A DNA stretch of 64,000 bases from Candidatus Saccharimonadota bacterium. Lineage in GTDB: Bacteria; Patescibacteriota; Saccharimonadia; Saccharimonadales; Saccharimonadaceae. The stretch spans positions 372,001 to 436,000 of the forward strand of contig JAQBRR010000001.1 of the NCBI GenBank assembly GCA_028286365.1, in the 5' to 3' direction. Both the position numbers and the translations under genes were made by a program. This document shows positions 42,211 to 51,118 of the stretch, one piece after another (within the stretch, counting starts at the first letter, position 1; every line of letters starts with the position of its first letter). The notes beneath the pieces were generated by a model that was not told where the DNA came from, did no database searches, and was given only the letters and a program-made list of their open reading frames with translations.

Positions 42211-44034
42211 ATGAAAGACCCAAAATTTATTCGAAACATTGCAATTATTGCTCACGTCGACCACGGTAAGACGACACTGGTTGATGGCCTCTTAAAACAG
42301 AGTAATACCTTCCGTTCAAACCAAGCTGAGATGGAACAGTCTCTTATTATGGACAGTGGCGACCAGGAACACGAACGTGGTATTACAATCACTGCTAAGC
42401 AAACATCCGTTTATCACGGTGATTACAAGATTAATATTATTGATACTCCAGGACACGCAGACTTTAGTGGTGAAGTTGAGCGAACACTTAATATGGCCGA
42501 CGGAGTTCTACTGATTGTTGATGCCCAGGAAGGTCCAATGCCACAGACTAAGTTTGTGTTATCTAAGGCACTTGAACTAGGCCTAAAACCGGTTATTGTG
42601 ATTAACAAAATCGACAAACCATCTAGGCGTATTGAAGAAGTTGAAGATGAGATTGCTGATCTATTCCTAGAGCTTGCGATTGACGACAGCCAACTGCACT
42701 ACCCAACATACTTTGCGATTGGTCGCGAAGGTAAGGCATGGAAAGAGCTTCCAGAAAACCCATCAGAACACGCTGATCTTAGCCCGATTTTTGACGCAAT
42801 CATTAATGACATTCCCGCACCAACAGTTGAGACCAATAGCCCATTCCAGATGCTTGTAACGTCATTGCAGTACGATACATTTCTTGGAAAGTATGCAATT
42901 GGTCGTATAACGCGAGGTGAAGTCAAACGCGCTCAGCAGCTTGTTCTTATCAAGCGTGACGGCTCATTAATTAATGGCAAGATTGATAAAATCTTTGGCT
43001 ACCGAGGACTACTACGTGAGGAAATTGATGAAGCTGGAGCCGGTGATATTGTTGCTTTAACAGGTATTTCAGAAGCTCATATTGGTGAAACTCTTGCTGA
43101 TCGCGAACACCCTGATGCTCTACCCGTTATTGATATCGAACCGCCAACAATTAGCATGTACCTTGGTCCAAATACTAGTCCACTAAAGGGCAAAGAGGCC
43201 AAATATAATACGAGTCGTCAAATCGGTGATCGTTTGAAACAAGAGCTTGAAACCAATGTATCGCTTCGCGTACGTGACGAAGGTATCGGATTTGTTGTCT
43301 CTGGCCGTGGTGAACTCCACTTGTCGGTCTTGATTGAAACTTTGCGCCGCGAAGACTTTGAATTTGAAGTCGGTCGACCTCAGGCAGTTACAATCGAAGA
43401 AGATGGTGAGACTAAAGAGCCTGTCGAAGAATTACTTATCGAAGTAGCTTCAGAATTCCTCGGTGCCGTTAGTCAAGAGCTAGGTACACGACGTGCAGCT
43501 CCGATTAAGCAGGAACAAACCAGCAGCGGTACTACTCGTTCAACGTATATTATTCCAACTCGTGCCATGATTGGCCTTCGTAACTTACTGCTTACTGCAA
43601 CTAAGGGAACGGTTATTATGAATAGCCTGCCTCATGGTTACCAGCCACTTGGTGCGAAGTTACAGCAAACTCGTAATGGTGCGCTGATTGCGACCGAAAC
43701 GGGCAGTACAACTGCCTACGCACTTGACGCAGCAGCTGCACGTGGCGAGCTATTCGTTGGCCCTGGTACAATTGTCTATCCTGGTATGATTGTTGGTGTA
43801 TACAACCGTGGTGGTGATCTAGAGCTCAATGTATGTCGAGGTAAACAACTCACGAACATGCGTACTTCATCAAGTGATGGTGCGATTCAGCTAACACCAT
43901 ACACCGACCTGAGTCTTGAGCAGTCAATCGATTTTATCGAAAATGACGAATTGCTCGAAGTTACACCAAAGTCATTACGTTTACGCAAGCGATATCTTGA
44001 TCCAAACCAGCGTAAGCGCGCTGCCAAAAACTAA
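42211..44034 (+). CDS. typA: Ribosome-associated GTPase TypA/BipA
   Basis: TypA is a translational GTPase for 50S assembly and stress adaptation. The 607-aa protein has G1 AHVDHGKTT (near the N-terminus), the switch I/G2 threonine in ERGITITAK, G3 DTPGHADF, and G4 NKIDK. EF-G-like domains II, III and V and the TypA-specific C-terminal domain (RKRYLDPNQRKR at the end) follow. Length is standard. It is bounded by its own promoter and a strong terminator. Confidence 0.97.
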   Translation: MKDPKFIRNIAIIAHVDHGKTTLVDGLLKQSNTFRSNQAEMEQSLIMDSGDQEHERGITITAKQTSVYHGDYKINIIDTPGHADFSGEVERTLNMADGVLLIVDAQEGPMPQTKFVLSKALELGLKPVIVINKIDKPSRRIEEVEDEIADLFLELAIDDSQLHYPTYFAIGREGKAWKELPENPSEHADLSPIFDAIINDIPAPTVETNSPFQMLVTSLQYDTFLGKYAIGRITRGEVKRAQQLVLIKRDGSLINGKIDKIFGYRGLLREEIDEAGAGDIVALTGISEAHIGETLADREHPDALPVIDIEPPTISMYLGPNTSPLKGKEAKYNTSRQIGDRLKQELETNVSLRVRDEGIGFVVSGRGELHLSVLIETLRREDFEFEVGRPQAVTIEEDGETKEPVEELLIEVASEFLGAVSQELGTRRAAPIKQEQTSSGTTRSTYIIPTRAMIGLRNLLLTATKGTVIMNSLPHGYQPLGAKLQQTRNGALIATETGSTTAYALDAAAARGELFVGPGTIVYPGMIVGVYNRGGDLELNVCRGKQLTNMRTSSSDGAIQLTPYTDLSLEQSIDFIENDELLEVTPKSLRLRKRYLDPNQRKRAAKN

Positions 44035-44035
44035 A

Positions 44036-44070
44036 TAAAATGACCTTGCCGAAATAGCAAGGTCATTTTA
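44036..44070 (+). terminator. Terminator of typA
   Basis: A 14-bp perfect stem (TAAAATGACCTTGC / GCAAGGTCATTTTA), loop of 7, starting 2 nt after the stop. Confidence 0.88.
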
Positions 44071-44095
44071 GATTGAATCAACTGTACATGACGCT

Positions 44096-44101
44096 TATAC
44101 T
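44096..44101 (+). promoter_or_regulatory. -10 box of the trehalase gene
   Basis: TATACT, 9 nt before the ATG at 44111. Confidence 0.55.
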
Positions 44102-44110
44102 AGCAGTAGT

Positions 44111-45688
44111 ATGATGAAGAAAATAATAAACACTGACAAGATTAAATCATCATTCATTTCGAGTGCCGGACCACTTTTACCTGCTGGAAAGAGTCCTGAG
44201 GTTGGATTAGGAGAACTGTTTGCCGATGTCCAGGGCCAGAATGTGTACGTCGACAGCAAGACATTTGTTGATCTCATTCCAATAAAACGATCAAAGCAAC
44301 TCCTTCGTGAATATAAGCTTGCCAAAAAAGATCCAGAGTTTAATTTACATGAATTTGTCAGAAGGCATTTTTATGAACTATCAACCGCTCGTTCTAATGA
44401 GCCATTTATAGCTAATCCTAACGATACTATCACGCAACATGTTAGTAGGCTATGGTCTGATCTCGAGCGACGCAACCATCGCGATAAAGGCTCTCTGATC
44501 GCGTTGCCCTATACGTATGTTGTACCTGGTGGCCGCTTTGATGAACAGTACTATTGGGACAGCTATTTTATTATGTTAGGGCTTGCGGCTGAGGGTAAGT
44601 GGACATTAATTGAAGGCATGATCAAGAACTTTGCATATATGATGCGCAAGTTTGGCTTTATTCCAACAGCTAATCGTACCTATCTACTTAGTCGTTCACA
44701 GCCACCATTTTTTTCGCATATGGTTCGGCTACTCGCAGGGCATAAAGGCAAGTCTGCATTTATTGAATATTTGCCCTATCTGTTAAGGGAATATCGTTTT
44801 TGGACAAAGGGCAGAATCAAGCTGGCAAAGCAAGAGCACCGAGCCTATGCTCGAATAGTTGAAATGGATAATGGAGTACTACTTGGTCGTTATTATGATA
44901 ACAAAACAACACCACGTCCGGAGTCATTAGGTGAAGATACCGACACAGCGAGTGAGGCAATTGAACGAGATTCCGAGCGACTTTATCTCCATCTACGTGC
45001 TGGCGCGGAATCAGGCTGGGATTTTAGCTCGAGGTGGTTTGAGGACCCAACCGATATTCGAACAATTCACACAGCTGATATTATTCCCGTCGATTTGAAC
45101 TGTTTACTCTATCAGCTCGAGCTTACAATCGTTGATTCATATCGATTATTAAAACAACCTTTACTTGCGCGCAAATTTCAAAAGTTAGCTGATCGTCGTG
45201 CCGCTGCTATAAACTTCTACTTGTGGGATGATGAACTTAGTTTTTATAGCGATTATAATTTCCATCACCATATGCGTACGGGGAACTTGAGCCTTGCTGG
45301 AGTATTCCCTCTTTATGCAAAAATTGCCTCAACTGAACAAGCTGCGCATGTCGCAGCACGTATTGAAAAAGATTTCTTAAAACCAGGCGGACTTGTCTGT
45401 ACCTTGATTGATACTGGACAGCAGTGGGATGCACCGAATGGCTGGGCACCACTTCATTACGTGACTATTATGGGCCTTCGAAGTTATGGTTATTATGATC
45501 TTGCCAACAAAATTAAGGATGCATGGATTGGCGCTAACAAAGCCGTGTATAACCAGGAACACAAGCTTGTTGAAAAGTATGATGTAACTGGCGGGAATGG
45601 ACTTGGTGGTGGAGGTGAGTATCCACTTCAGGACGGTTTTGGGTGGACTAACGGTGTGCTCGAGGCACTCTTAGCCGGGACCGAGTAG
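44111..45688 (+). CDS. Alpha,alpha-trehalase (GH37)
   Basis: Trehalase splits trehalose into two glucose molecules. The 525-aa protein carries the two family signatures PGGRF-x-E-x-Y-x-WD (139-150) and QWDAPNGWAP (about 437-446). It also has the catalytic-acid region SGWDFSSRW (about 300) and the Gly-rich GGNGLGGGGEYPLQDGFGWTNG end. No clear signal peptide is present (the N-terminus is basic and polar), so a cytosolic TreF-like enzyme is likely. Trehalose is abundant in actinobacterial cells, the known hosts of Saccharibacteria, so a role in using host trehalose is a reasonable inference. It is converged on by rarA. Confidence 0.95.
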   Translation: MMKKIINTDKIKSSFISSAGPLLPAGKSPEVGLGELFADVQGQNVYVDSKTFVDLIPIKRSKQLLREYKLAKKDPEFNLHEFVRRHFYELSTARSNEPFIANPNDTITQHVSRLWSDLERRNHRDKGSLIALPYTYVVPGGRFDEQYYWDSYFIMLGLAAEGKWTLIEGMIKNFAYMMRKFGFIPTANRTYLLSRSQPPFFSHMVRLLAGHKGKSAFIEYLPYLLREYRFWTKGRIKLAKQEHRAYARIVEMDNGVLLGRYYDNKTTPRPESLGEDTDTASEAIERDSERLYLHLRAGAESGWDFSSRWFEDPTDIRTIHTADIIPVDLNCLLYQLELTIVDSYRLLKQPLLARKFQKLADRRAAAINFYLWDDELSFYSDYNFHHHMRTGNLSLAGVFPLYAKIASTEQAAHVAARIEKDFLKPGGLVCTLIDTGQQWDAPNGWAPLHYVTIMGLRSYGYYDLANKIKDAWIGANKAVYNQEHKLVEKYDVTGGNGLGGGGEYPLQDGFGWTNGVLEALLAGTE

Positions 45689-45690
45689 TA

Positions 45691-46863
45691 TTAGAAAATC
45701 TTTTGATCTCTAATATCATCAGGTAAAAAGCCTTTGCCAGGTTTAAAGTCTGCTTCCCATTTGTAGTCTTTGCCATAGCCAATGTCTTTCATAAGCTTAG
45801 TTGGAGCATTACGTAGGTGTAGTGGAACAGGCGAGTCAGGATACTGTTTGGCAAGCGACTGGGCACGATTCATAGCATCGGTTGTTTGGCGAGATTTTTC
45901 ACTTTTAGCAAGTGCCGTAGCGACGTGAAATAATATATAGCTTGATTCAGGCATACCGATACGTTCGACTGCCTGGAAGGCGTTCAGCGCAAGGCCGAGT
46001 GCGCCATTACCCGCAAGACCAATGTCTTCACTTGCAAAAATAACCATTCGCCGTGCGATGAATTTAGGGTCTTCACCAGCATCAATCATGCGCGCAAGGT
46101 AGTATAGCGTGCCATCAACATTACTACCACGCATACTTTTAATGAATGCACTAATGACGTTGTAGTGCATTTCACCTTTTTTATCATAGCCCGGCACACG
46201 TTTTTGGGCCGCAACTTTTACAACTTCAGGTGTTACTTTTTCGTTCATACTGAGGGCTAACTCAAGATTGCCGAGTGCTACTCGTGCGTCGCCGCCAGAT
46301 AACTCAGCGAGATAGTCGAGCGCTAAGGCTGTGACGTTTTTTGTTGCCTTCTCGAGCTTTAGTGCGTGCTTTAAAATCGTAATAATTTCTTCTTTATTAA
46401 GTGGCTCTAGGATTAGCACTCGACTACGTGAGAGTAGTGGATTAATAATTTCAAAGCTTGGATTCTCAGTTGTAGCGCCAATGAGTGTTATAAGCCCTGA
46501 CTCAACGTGTGGTAAAAACGCGTCCTGTTGGGCTTTATTGAATCTATGAATTTCATCAACGAACAGAATCGTGCGTAGTTGTAGGTTCCAATTTTGCTTG
46601 GCGTGTTCAACAACTTTTTCGACATCTTTTTTCCCACTCGTGACTGCAGATAATTCAATAAATTCGGCTTTTACCTCACGGGCGATAATGCGAGCAAGTG
46701 TTGTCTTACCACTCCCTGGTGGCCCCCATAGGATCAAACTAACAGGTTCTTTGTTTTTCACGATCTGACGTAGAATCTCACCGCTGCCTAGTAGGTGAGT
46801 TTGACCGATAACTTCATCAAGTGTTGTTGGCCGCATACGCTCAGCCAGCGGAATTCGTTGCAT
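45691..46863 (-). CDS. rarA: Replication-associated recombination ATPase
   Basis: RarA (MgsA) is an AAA+ clamp-loader-like ATPase that acts at stalled forks. The 390-aa protein has [16 protein letters not shown] at the start, Walker [11 protein letters not shown], Walker [12 protein letters not shown], sensor 1 IGATTENPS and the C-terminal tetramerisation part with [14 protein letters not shown]. The start at 46863 was chosen over an ATG 34 codons upstream because a TATAAT lies 6 nt before it and the upstream extension has no family match. Confidence 0.95.
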   Translation of the reverse strand: MQRIPLAERMRPTTLDEVIGQTHLLGSGEILRQIVKNKEPVSLILWGPPGSGKTTLARIIAREVKAEFIELSAVTSGKKDVEKVVEHAKQNWNLQLRTILFVDEIHRFNKAQQDAFLPHVESGLITLIGATTENPSFEIINPLLSRSRVLILEPLNKEEIITILKHALKLEKATKNVTALALDYLAELSGGDARVALGNLELALSMNEKVTPEVVKVAAQKRVPGYDKKGEMHYNVISAFIKSMRGSNVDGTLYYLARMIDAGEDPKFIARRMVIFASEDIGLAGNGALGLALNAFQAVERIGMPESSYILFHVATALAKSEKSRQTTDAMNRAQSLAKQYPDSPVPLHLRNAPTKLMKDIGYGKDYKWEADFKPGKGFLPDDIRDQKIF

Positions 46864-46869
46864 GTATCT

Positions 46870-46875
46870 ATTATA
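46870..46875 (-). promoter_or_regulatory. -10 box of rarA
   Basis: TATAAT on the reverse strand, 6 nt before the ATG at 46863; it overlaps the stop codon of the dipeptidase gene. Confidence 0.6.
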
Positions 46876-47425
46876 ACTCTTCGATGGGTGTATCGAGCAC
46901 TGGGTAGTCCGCCCATTCATGCCAATCATAATGCCACCATTCGTGCTCATTAACGATAAACCCATGTTTTTCCATTTGGCCTATAAGCAAGTCTCGATTT
47001 CTCCGACGCTCCTGATCAGGCTCGTCAAAGTTAGGTGATGCGTGCTCACTGAAGTCATCAAAATCAGTCGGCATTTTAAGTGGCTGACCCGAGGCAAGAT
47101 TAAACAAAGTCTGATCGATAGTCGTGCCTCTGTTGTGTCTGCTACCTTCCTCTGGATCGGCAACATAGTGTTTTTGTGATTCAGGCGTTGCGTTATAAAG
47201 TGCGTGTGTAACTGACAGTGGCCTATAGGCATCCCATACCATAATACCAAGACCACGGCTTCCGAGGTCCATGTGAACTTTCTTTAAAGCCATTGCTGCA
47301 TCAGGGACTAGAAAAGCTTTTGCCTCTGGATAGAGAACCCGACCGGTTATGTTATTCGTCGTAGCGTAGCGTAGATCAAGCTTTGCGCTAGGAATAATAT
47401 CAGTTATTTGTACGAGTGAATCCAT
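46871..47425 (-). CDS. D-alanyl-D-alanine dipeptidase (VanX/DdpX type)
   Basis: This zinc enzyme hydrolyses D-Ala-D-Ala. The 184-aa protein has the VanX metal signature SRHNRGTTID (H97, D104) and EWWH (E162, H165), plus the transition-state arginine in DAYRP (R68). The start at 47425 is supported by a TACAAT box 7 nt upstream. It faces murF and ddl in a divergent arrangement. Without a D-Lac pathway (no vanH seen) a catabolic role (DdpX-like, using D-Ala-D-Ala as nutrient) or control of dipeptide levels is more likely than vancomycin resistance. Confidence 0.92.
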   Translation of the reverse strand: MDSLVQITDIIPSAKLDLRYATTNNITGRVLYPEAKAFLVPDAAMALKKVHMDLGSRGLGIMVWDAYRPLSVTHALYNATPESQKHYVADPEEGSRHNRGTTIDQTLFNLASGQPLKMPTDFDDFSEHASPNFDEPDQERRRNRDLLIGQMEKHGFIVNEHEWWHYDWHEWADYPVLDTPIEEL

Positions 47426-47432
47426 ATAGATA

Positions 47433-47438
47433 ATTGTA
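47433..47438 (-). promoter_or_regulatory. -10 box of the dipeptidase gene
   Basis: TACAAT on the reverse strand, 7 nt before the ATG at 47425. Confidence 0.55.
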
Positions 47439-47467
47439 CTTCTTTTCCGTAACACCGTGGTATAAAG

Positions 47468-47473
47468 TATACT
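47468..47473 (+). promoter_or_regulatory. -10 box of the hydrolase-murF operon
   Basis: TATACT, 8 nt before the ATG at 47482. Confidence 0.55.
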
Positions 47474-47481
47474 AAATACAT

Positions 47482-48237
47482 ATGCAGATTATGGTTAGCG
47501 GACAGTTGATTGGGTACAAGGATGAGGGCAAAGGTCGGACTATTGTGATGCTCCATGGCTGGGGGTCTAATCTTGCGACTTTCGATAGTCTCGCGAGCCA
47601 TCTATCTAAGCGTTTTCATGTTGTTCGACTCGATTTTCCAGGATTTGGGAGCAGCTCTAAGCCTACTGACAATTGGGGGGTTGGTGAGTACGCGCAACTG
47701 GTAAATAACGTTATTAGCAAGTTAAAACTCGACAATCTTTATGGGATTATTGGGCATTCCTTCGGTGGTCGTGTCATCATAAAAGGCATTGCTAACAATT
47801 ACTTTCAGCCTCAAAAAGTAGTACTCATTGGTACGGCAGGTGTAAAACCTCCACGATCAGCCATGAAGTCGATCTACAAATCAATTGCTAAAGCGGGTAA
47901 GGTAGTGACAATGCTACCCGGATTGAAGTCTATGAGGCCTGCGCTACGTAAAAAGCTGTACGGCGCAGCGGGTGCGAGCGATTATCTCAACGCTGGTAGT
48001 ATGCAGCAAGTATTCTTAAATACAATCAACGAAGACCTACTACCAGATGTTCATCGAATTACTCAGCCAACCTTATTAATTTGGGGAGAGAATGACAATG
48101 AGACCCCAGTAGCAGATGCCCAGAAAATTATGCATGAATTACCTGACGGGCAATTGATTGTTATTCCCGACGCAGGACATTTTGTCTATAACGACGATCA
48201 AACTGCAGTTATTAAAGAACTGGATGCATTCTTATGA
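47482..48237 (+). CDS. Alpha/beta hydrolase
   Basis: The 251-aa protein is a standard alpha/beta hydrolase: oxyanion-hole strand VMLHGWGSN, nucleophile elbow GHSFGG (about S93), acid in IWGENDNETP and histidine in DAGHFVY. There is no signal peptide. Substrate is unknown. Its stop overlaps the start of the murF-like gene (ATGA), so it is coupled to a peptidoglycan precursor gene. A carboxylesterase acting on envelope intermediates is possible but not shown. Confidence 0.88.
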   Translation: MQIMVSGQLIGYKDEGKGRTIVMLHGWGSNLATFDSLASHLSKRFHVVRLDFPGFGSSSKPTDNWGVGEYAQLVNNVISKLKLDNLYGIIGHSFGGRVIIKGIANNYFQPQKVVLIGTAGVKPPRSAMKSIYKSIAKAGKVVTMLPGLKSMRPALRKKLYGAAGASDYLNAGSMQQVFLNTINEDLLPDVHRITQPTLLIWGENDNETPVADAQKIMHELPDGQLIVIPDAGHFVYNDDQTAVIKELDAFL

Positions 48238-49676
48238 TCAAATATTACTGGACTCGTTACACGGCTATTTACCCAACAGCAATTCTTTACATGTTGCAGG
48301 ACAGTGAGTATAAACTCGATCAGTACTTAGCGTGGTTCAACCGTACAGCAGACTTTCGCTATGTGATGAAACGACGTGGTCTTGACGTCACCCCAAAGAT
48401 AAAGCTTCTTAGGATTATGTTGTGGTCGTTATGGACCCTAGGCGAGCTTGCTGTCGCCATCTGTATTTATGTTGGGCTTGTTTCACAGTCGTCGATGTGG
48501 GGATTCGTTGCGATTTTTATTGTGCTGTTATTGCCATTTTTAATGGCTTACGGAATTATTGTGCCACTTTTTTTTGGTCGAATTCTTATTCAATTACCTC
48601 GCGAGAAGACAATTATTCAAGAAGCACACAAGATTCTTGCTGCTCACAAAGGTACTCACATTGCTGTTGTTGGTAGTTACGGCAAGACAACAGCCAAAGA
48701 GATTCTCGTAACGATCCTCAGTGAGGGACTGAACGCCAAGGCAACACCTGGTAATATGAATACGCCAATCGGTATTAGTCGCTTTGCTCATAAATTATCA
48801 GGTCAAGAGGATGTCCTCATCATAGAGTTTGGTGAGGGAAAACCAGGTGACGTAAAAGAGCTCAGTGAACTTGTTGTACCAACGATGGGAATTATCACGG
48901 GCATTAACGAATCTCATTTAGAAAGTTTTAAATCGCTCGAAAGTACTATATCGACTATTTTTGAACTCGTTGATTATGTTGGTAAAAAGGCTATCGTTTA
49001 TAAAAACAAGGAAAATAATATACTTGCAGACCTCGTGAGTCCTAAGGATGCATTCGGTTACAGTCAGAATGGTGTTGATGGTTGGAAAATCACAGATTTA
49101 CAGACCGATCTACATGGAACAAAGTTTACCATTAAAAAAGATAAAGCAGTGATTAACGCACATACCAAGCTGATTGGACTACATACAGTTGGAGTGACGG
49201 CTGCAGCAATATCGATAGCATACAATCTTGGTCTGTCCGTAAAGCAGATTGAAACGGGGCTTGCAAAAATTCAGCCGTTTGAACATCGCATGGAGCCAAG
49301 GCAACTGCATGGTGCGTGGGTAATCGACGATACATATAATGGTAATAGTGATGGAGTGAAGGCCGGTTTGGCCCTCCTGAAAAACATGAAAGCAAAACGT
49401 CGTATTTATGTAACTCCAGGCCTGGTTGAACAGGGCAATAAAACCGAAGAAGTACATATTGAAGTAGGTAAACAGGCCGCAAAGAGTGCCGATGTGGTTG
49501 TGCTTATGAAAAATTCAGTAACCGACTACATTGTGAGTGGTCTCGAAAAAGCCGGCTTTAAGGGTGAGCTTACGATTATTGATGATCCTCTTGAGTTCTA
49601 TACTAACCTCGAACATTTCGTAGCAGCCGGTGACGTTGTGCTTATGCAGAACGACTGGACGGATAACTATGTATAA
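48234..49676 (+). CDS. murF: UDP-MurNAc-tripeptide D-alanyl-D-alanine ligase with membrane N-terminus
   Basis: MurF adds D-Ala-D-Ala to the UDP-MurNAc-tripeptide. The 480-aa protein has an unusual N-terminal extension (about 1-125) with two or three transmembrane segments. The Mur ligase core follows: ATP loop VVGSYGKTTAK (about 143), GNMNTPIG, the NESHLESF region, and EHRMEPRQLHGAWVIDDTYNGN with the family histidine and Asn. The membrane extension would place precursor synthesis at the membrane. MurT-like or other Mur ligases are alternatives, but the ddl neighbour favours MurF. Confidence 0.88.
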   Translation: MIKYYWTRYTAIYPTAILYMLQDSEYKLDQYLAWFNRTADFRYVMKRRGLDVTPKIKLLRIMLWSLWTLGELAVAICIYVGLVSQSSMWGFVAIFIVLLLPFLMAYGIIVPLFFGRILIQLPREKTIIQEAHKILAAHKGTHIAVVGSYGKTTAKEILVTILSEGLNAKATPGNMNTPIGISRFAHKLSGQEDVLIIEFGEGKPGDVKELSELVVPTMGIITGINESHLESFKSLESTISTIFELVDYVGKKAIVYKNKENNILADLVSPKDAFGYSQNGVDGWKITDLQTDLHGTKFTIKKDKAVINAHTKLIGLHTVGVTAAAISIAYNLGLSVKQIETGLAKIQPFEHRMEPRQLHGAWVIDDTYNGNSDGVKAGLALLKNMKAKRRIYVTPGLVEQGNKTEEVHIEVGKQAAKSADVVVLMKNSVTDYIVSGLEKAGFKGELTIIDDPLEFYTNLEHFVAAGDVVLMQNDWTDNYV

Positions 49677-49677
49677 T
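49672..49677 (+). promoter_or_regulatory. -10 box of ddl
   Basis: TATAAT overlapping the murF stop, 8 nt before the ATG at 49686. Confidence 0.55.
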
Positions 49678-49685
49678 AGGTATAT

Positions 49686-50822
49686 ATGAAAAAGACAGTT
49701 GCTGTATTTTTTGGCGGACGTTCAACCGAACATGATATTTCGATTATTACGGCACTTTCATCGATTATTAAACCACTCGAGCTGACTAAAAAGTATGTAA
49801 TTGTACCCATCTATATTGCCAAGAACGGTAAGTGGATTAGCGATGCTGCGCTAACCGATATTAAGACCTATCGAACCGGTAAGATTAATGATCTTGCAGC
49901 CAAAGCTAAACCGCTCACCGTCTCATTTGACGGCGGATTTACTATTAATAAAAAGCGAATAGACATTGCCTTTCCTGCGATGCACGGTCCATACGGCGAA
50001 GATGGCAGTCTCATGGGGCTACTGCGAATGGCCGGTATTCCCTTCGTTGGTAGTGATATGGATGCAAGTGTGATTGCGATGGATAAAGTCCTAGCCAAAC
50101 AAGTCGCGCAGGCAAATAGTATCCCGACATCAGCATTTTATGCATTTAGTAAATTACAGTTTACTGATAGTCCCTCAGCGACAATCAAGGCGATCACGGC
50201 AAAGCTAAAATACCCGTTGTTTGTGAAGCCGGCACACCTAGGGTCAAGCATCGGTATCACCAAAGTACAGAATAATGATGAACTTAGTAACGCAATCGAA
50301 GTTGCCGCGTATTACGATAATAAAATTATTGTTGAAGAAGCAGTCGAAAATTTGATTGAAGTAACCGTGCCAATTATTGGTAACGATATTCTCACACCTG
50401 CATTTGTTGAACGACCGCTATCCAAAGACGATGGTGTCTTTGACTTTGATACAAAATACATAAATGGTGGTGGCAAGAAGGGCGGTGCCAAAACGACAGG
50501 AGCCCAGGGCTATAGCGAGCTACCTGCAAAACTACCCGATGGATTGTATGACAAATCTCTTGCTATTGCTGAGGCAACCTACCGAGCGATCGGTGCTGGT
50601 GGCATCGCCCGTGTTGACTTACTGATTGATAGTAAATCTGGAGTTGTTTACTTTAACGAGATTAACCCGCTTCCTGGTAGTCTTTATAATCATAACTGGC
50701 GCGCTAGCGGTACTTCGTCGATCGAGCTCGTGACCAAACTCATTGCATTTGCCGAACAACGCTTCGCTCAGCAACAAAAACAAGAAACTACATTTGATTC
50801 TAATTTTTTGCAGCAATTCTAA
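49686..50822 (+). CDS. ddl: D-alanine--D-alanine ligase
   Basis: Ddl joins two D-Ala using ATP. The 378-aa protein has FFGGRSTEHDIS near the N-terminus, PAMHGPYGEDGS, the ATP-grasp strands FVKPAHLGSSIG and EEAVE, and the metal site ARVDLLID ... FNEINPLPG. The omega-loop keeps a Lys-Tyr pair (FDFDTKY), the residue pattern of D-Ala-D-Ala rather than D-Ala-D-Lac ligases. A Gly/Lys-rich insertion follows it (NGGGKKGGAKTTGAQG). It lies next to murF, giving the two consecutive steps of pentapeptide synthesis. Confidence 0.94.
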   Translation: MKKTVAVFFGGRSTEHDISIITALSSIIKPLELTKKYVIVPIYIAKNGKWISDAALTDIKTYRTGKINDLAAKAKPLTVSFDGGFTINKKRIDIAFPAMHGPYGEDGSLMGLLRMAGIPFVGSDMDASVIAMDKVLAKQVAQANSIPTSAFYAFSKLQFTDSPSATIKAITAKLKYPLFVKPAHLGSSIGITKVQNNDELSNAIEVAAYYDNKIIVEEAVENLIEVTVPIIGNDILTPAFVERPLSKDDGVFDFDTKYINGGGKKGGAKTTGAQGYSELPAKLPDGLYDKSLAIAEATYRAIGAGGIARVDLLIDSKSGVVYFNEINPLPGSLYNHNWRASGTSSIELVTKLIAFAEQRFAQQQKQETTFDSNFLQQF

Positions 50823-50829
50823 ATCTATA

Positions 50830-50868
50830 AAAGAAAAAACCTCAACATATTATTGGGGTTTTTTCTTT
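50830..50868 (+). terminator. Bidirectional terminator between ddl and tRNA-Phe
   Basis: A 14-bp stem with one G-U pair (A-rich 5' arm, GGGG plus T-rich 3' arm) directly after ddl. It also sits at the 3' end of the reverse-strand tRNA-Phe, so it can serve both. Confidence 0.82.
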
Positions 50869-50943
50869 GGTGGCTCCTCCCAGACTCGAACTGGGGACAC
50901 AAGGCTCTTCAAGCCTCTGCTCTACCAACTGAGCTAAAGAGCC
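50868..50943 (-). tRNA. tRNA-Phe(GAA)
   Basis: A 76-nt cloverleaf, acceptor GGCTCTT/AGGAGCC, anticodon loop TTGAAGA (GAA), canonical D-loop GG and T-loop TTCGAGT. CCA is encoded. Confidence 0.95.
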
Positions 50944-51106
50944 ATATTGGTAACTTTGCTACATTTAATACATTTGCTAGTCGACGATATTCGGCAAGCC
51001 TCTGCTCAACTGTAGTCATACCGAGACGAACTAAACGGCCGTATTTGGTACTCAGACTATTGTACGCAAACAGGGGTTATTTTTCAAGTTGGTCATGGCG
51101 ATGAGC

Positions 51107-51112
51107 TATACT
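51107..51112 (+). promoter_or_regulatory. -10 box of the NAD(P)-binding protein gene
   Basis: TATACT, 6 nt before the ATG at 51119, supporting this start over upstream in-frame codons. Confidence 0.55.
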
Positions 51113-51118
51113 GACTAT

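Noticed and set aside
46871-50822. Vancomycin resistance cluster
   Set aside because: A VanX-like gene is present, but there is no VanH-like dehydrogenase, and the ligase keeps the D-Ala-D-Ala type Lys-Tyr pair.
50995-51007. 13-nt copy of tRNA-Phe sequence (50910-50922) just outside the tRNA gene
   Set aside because: Too short to support a duplicated tRNA or an att site.
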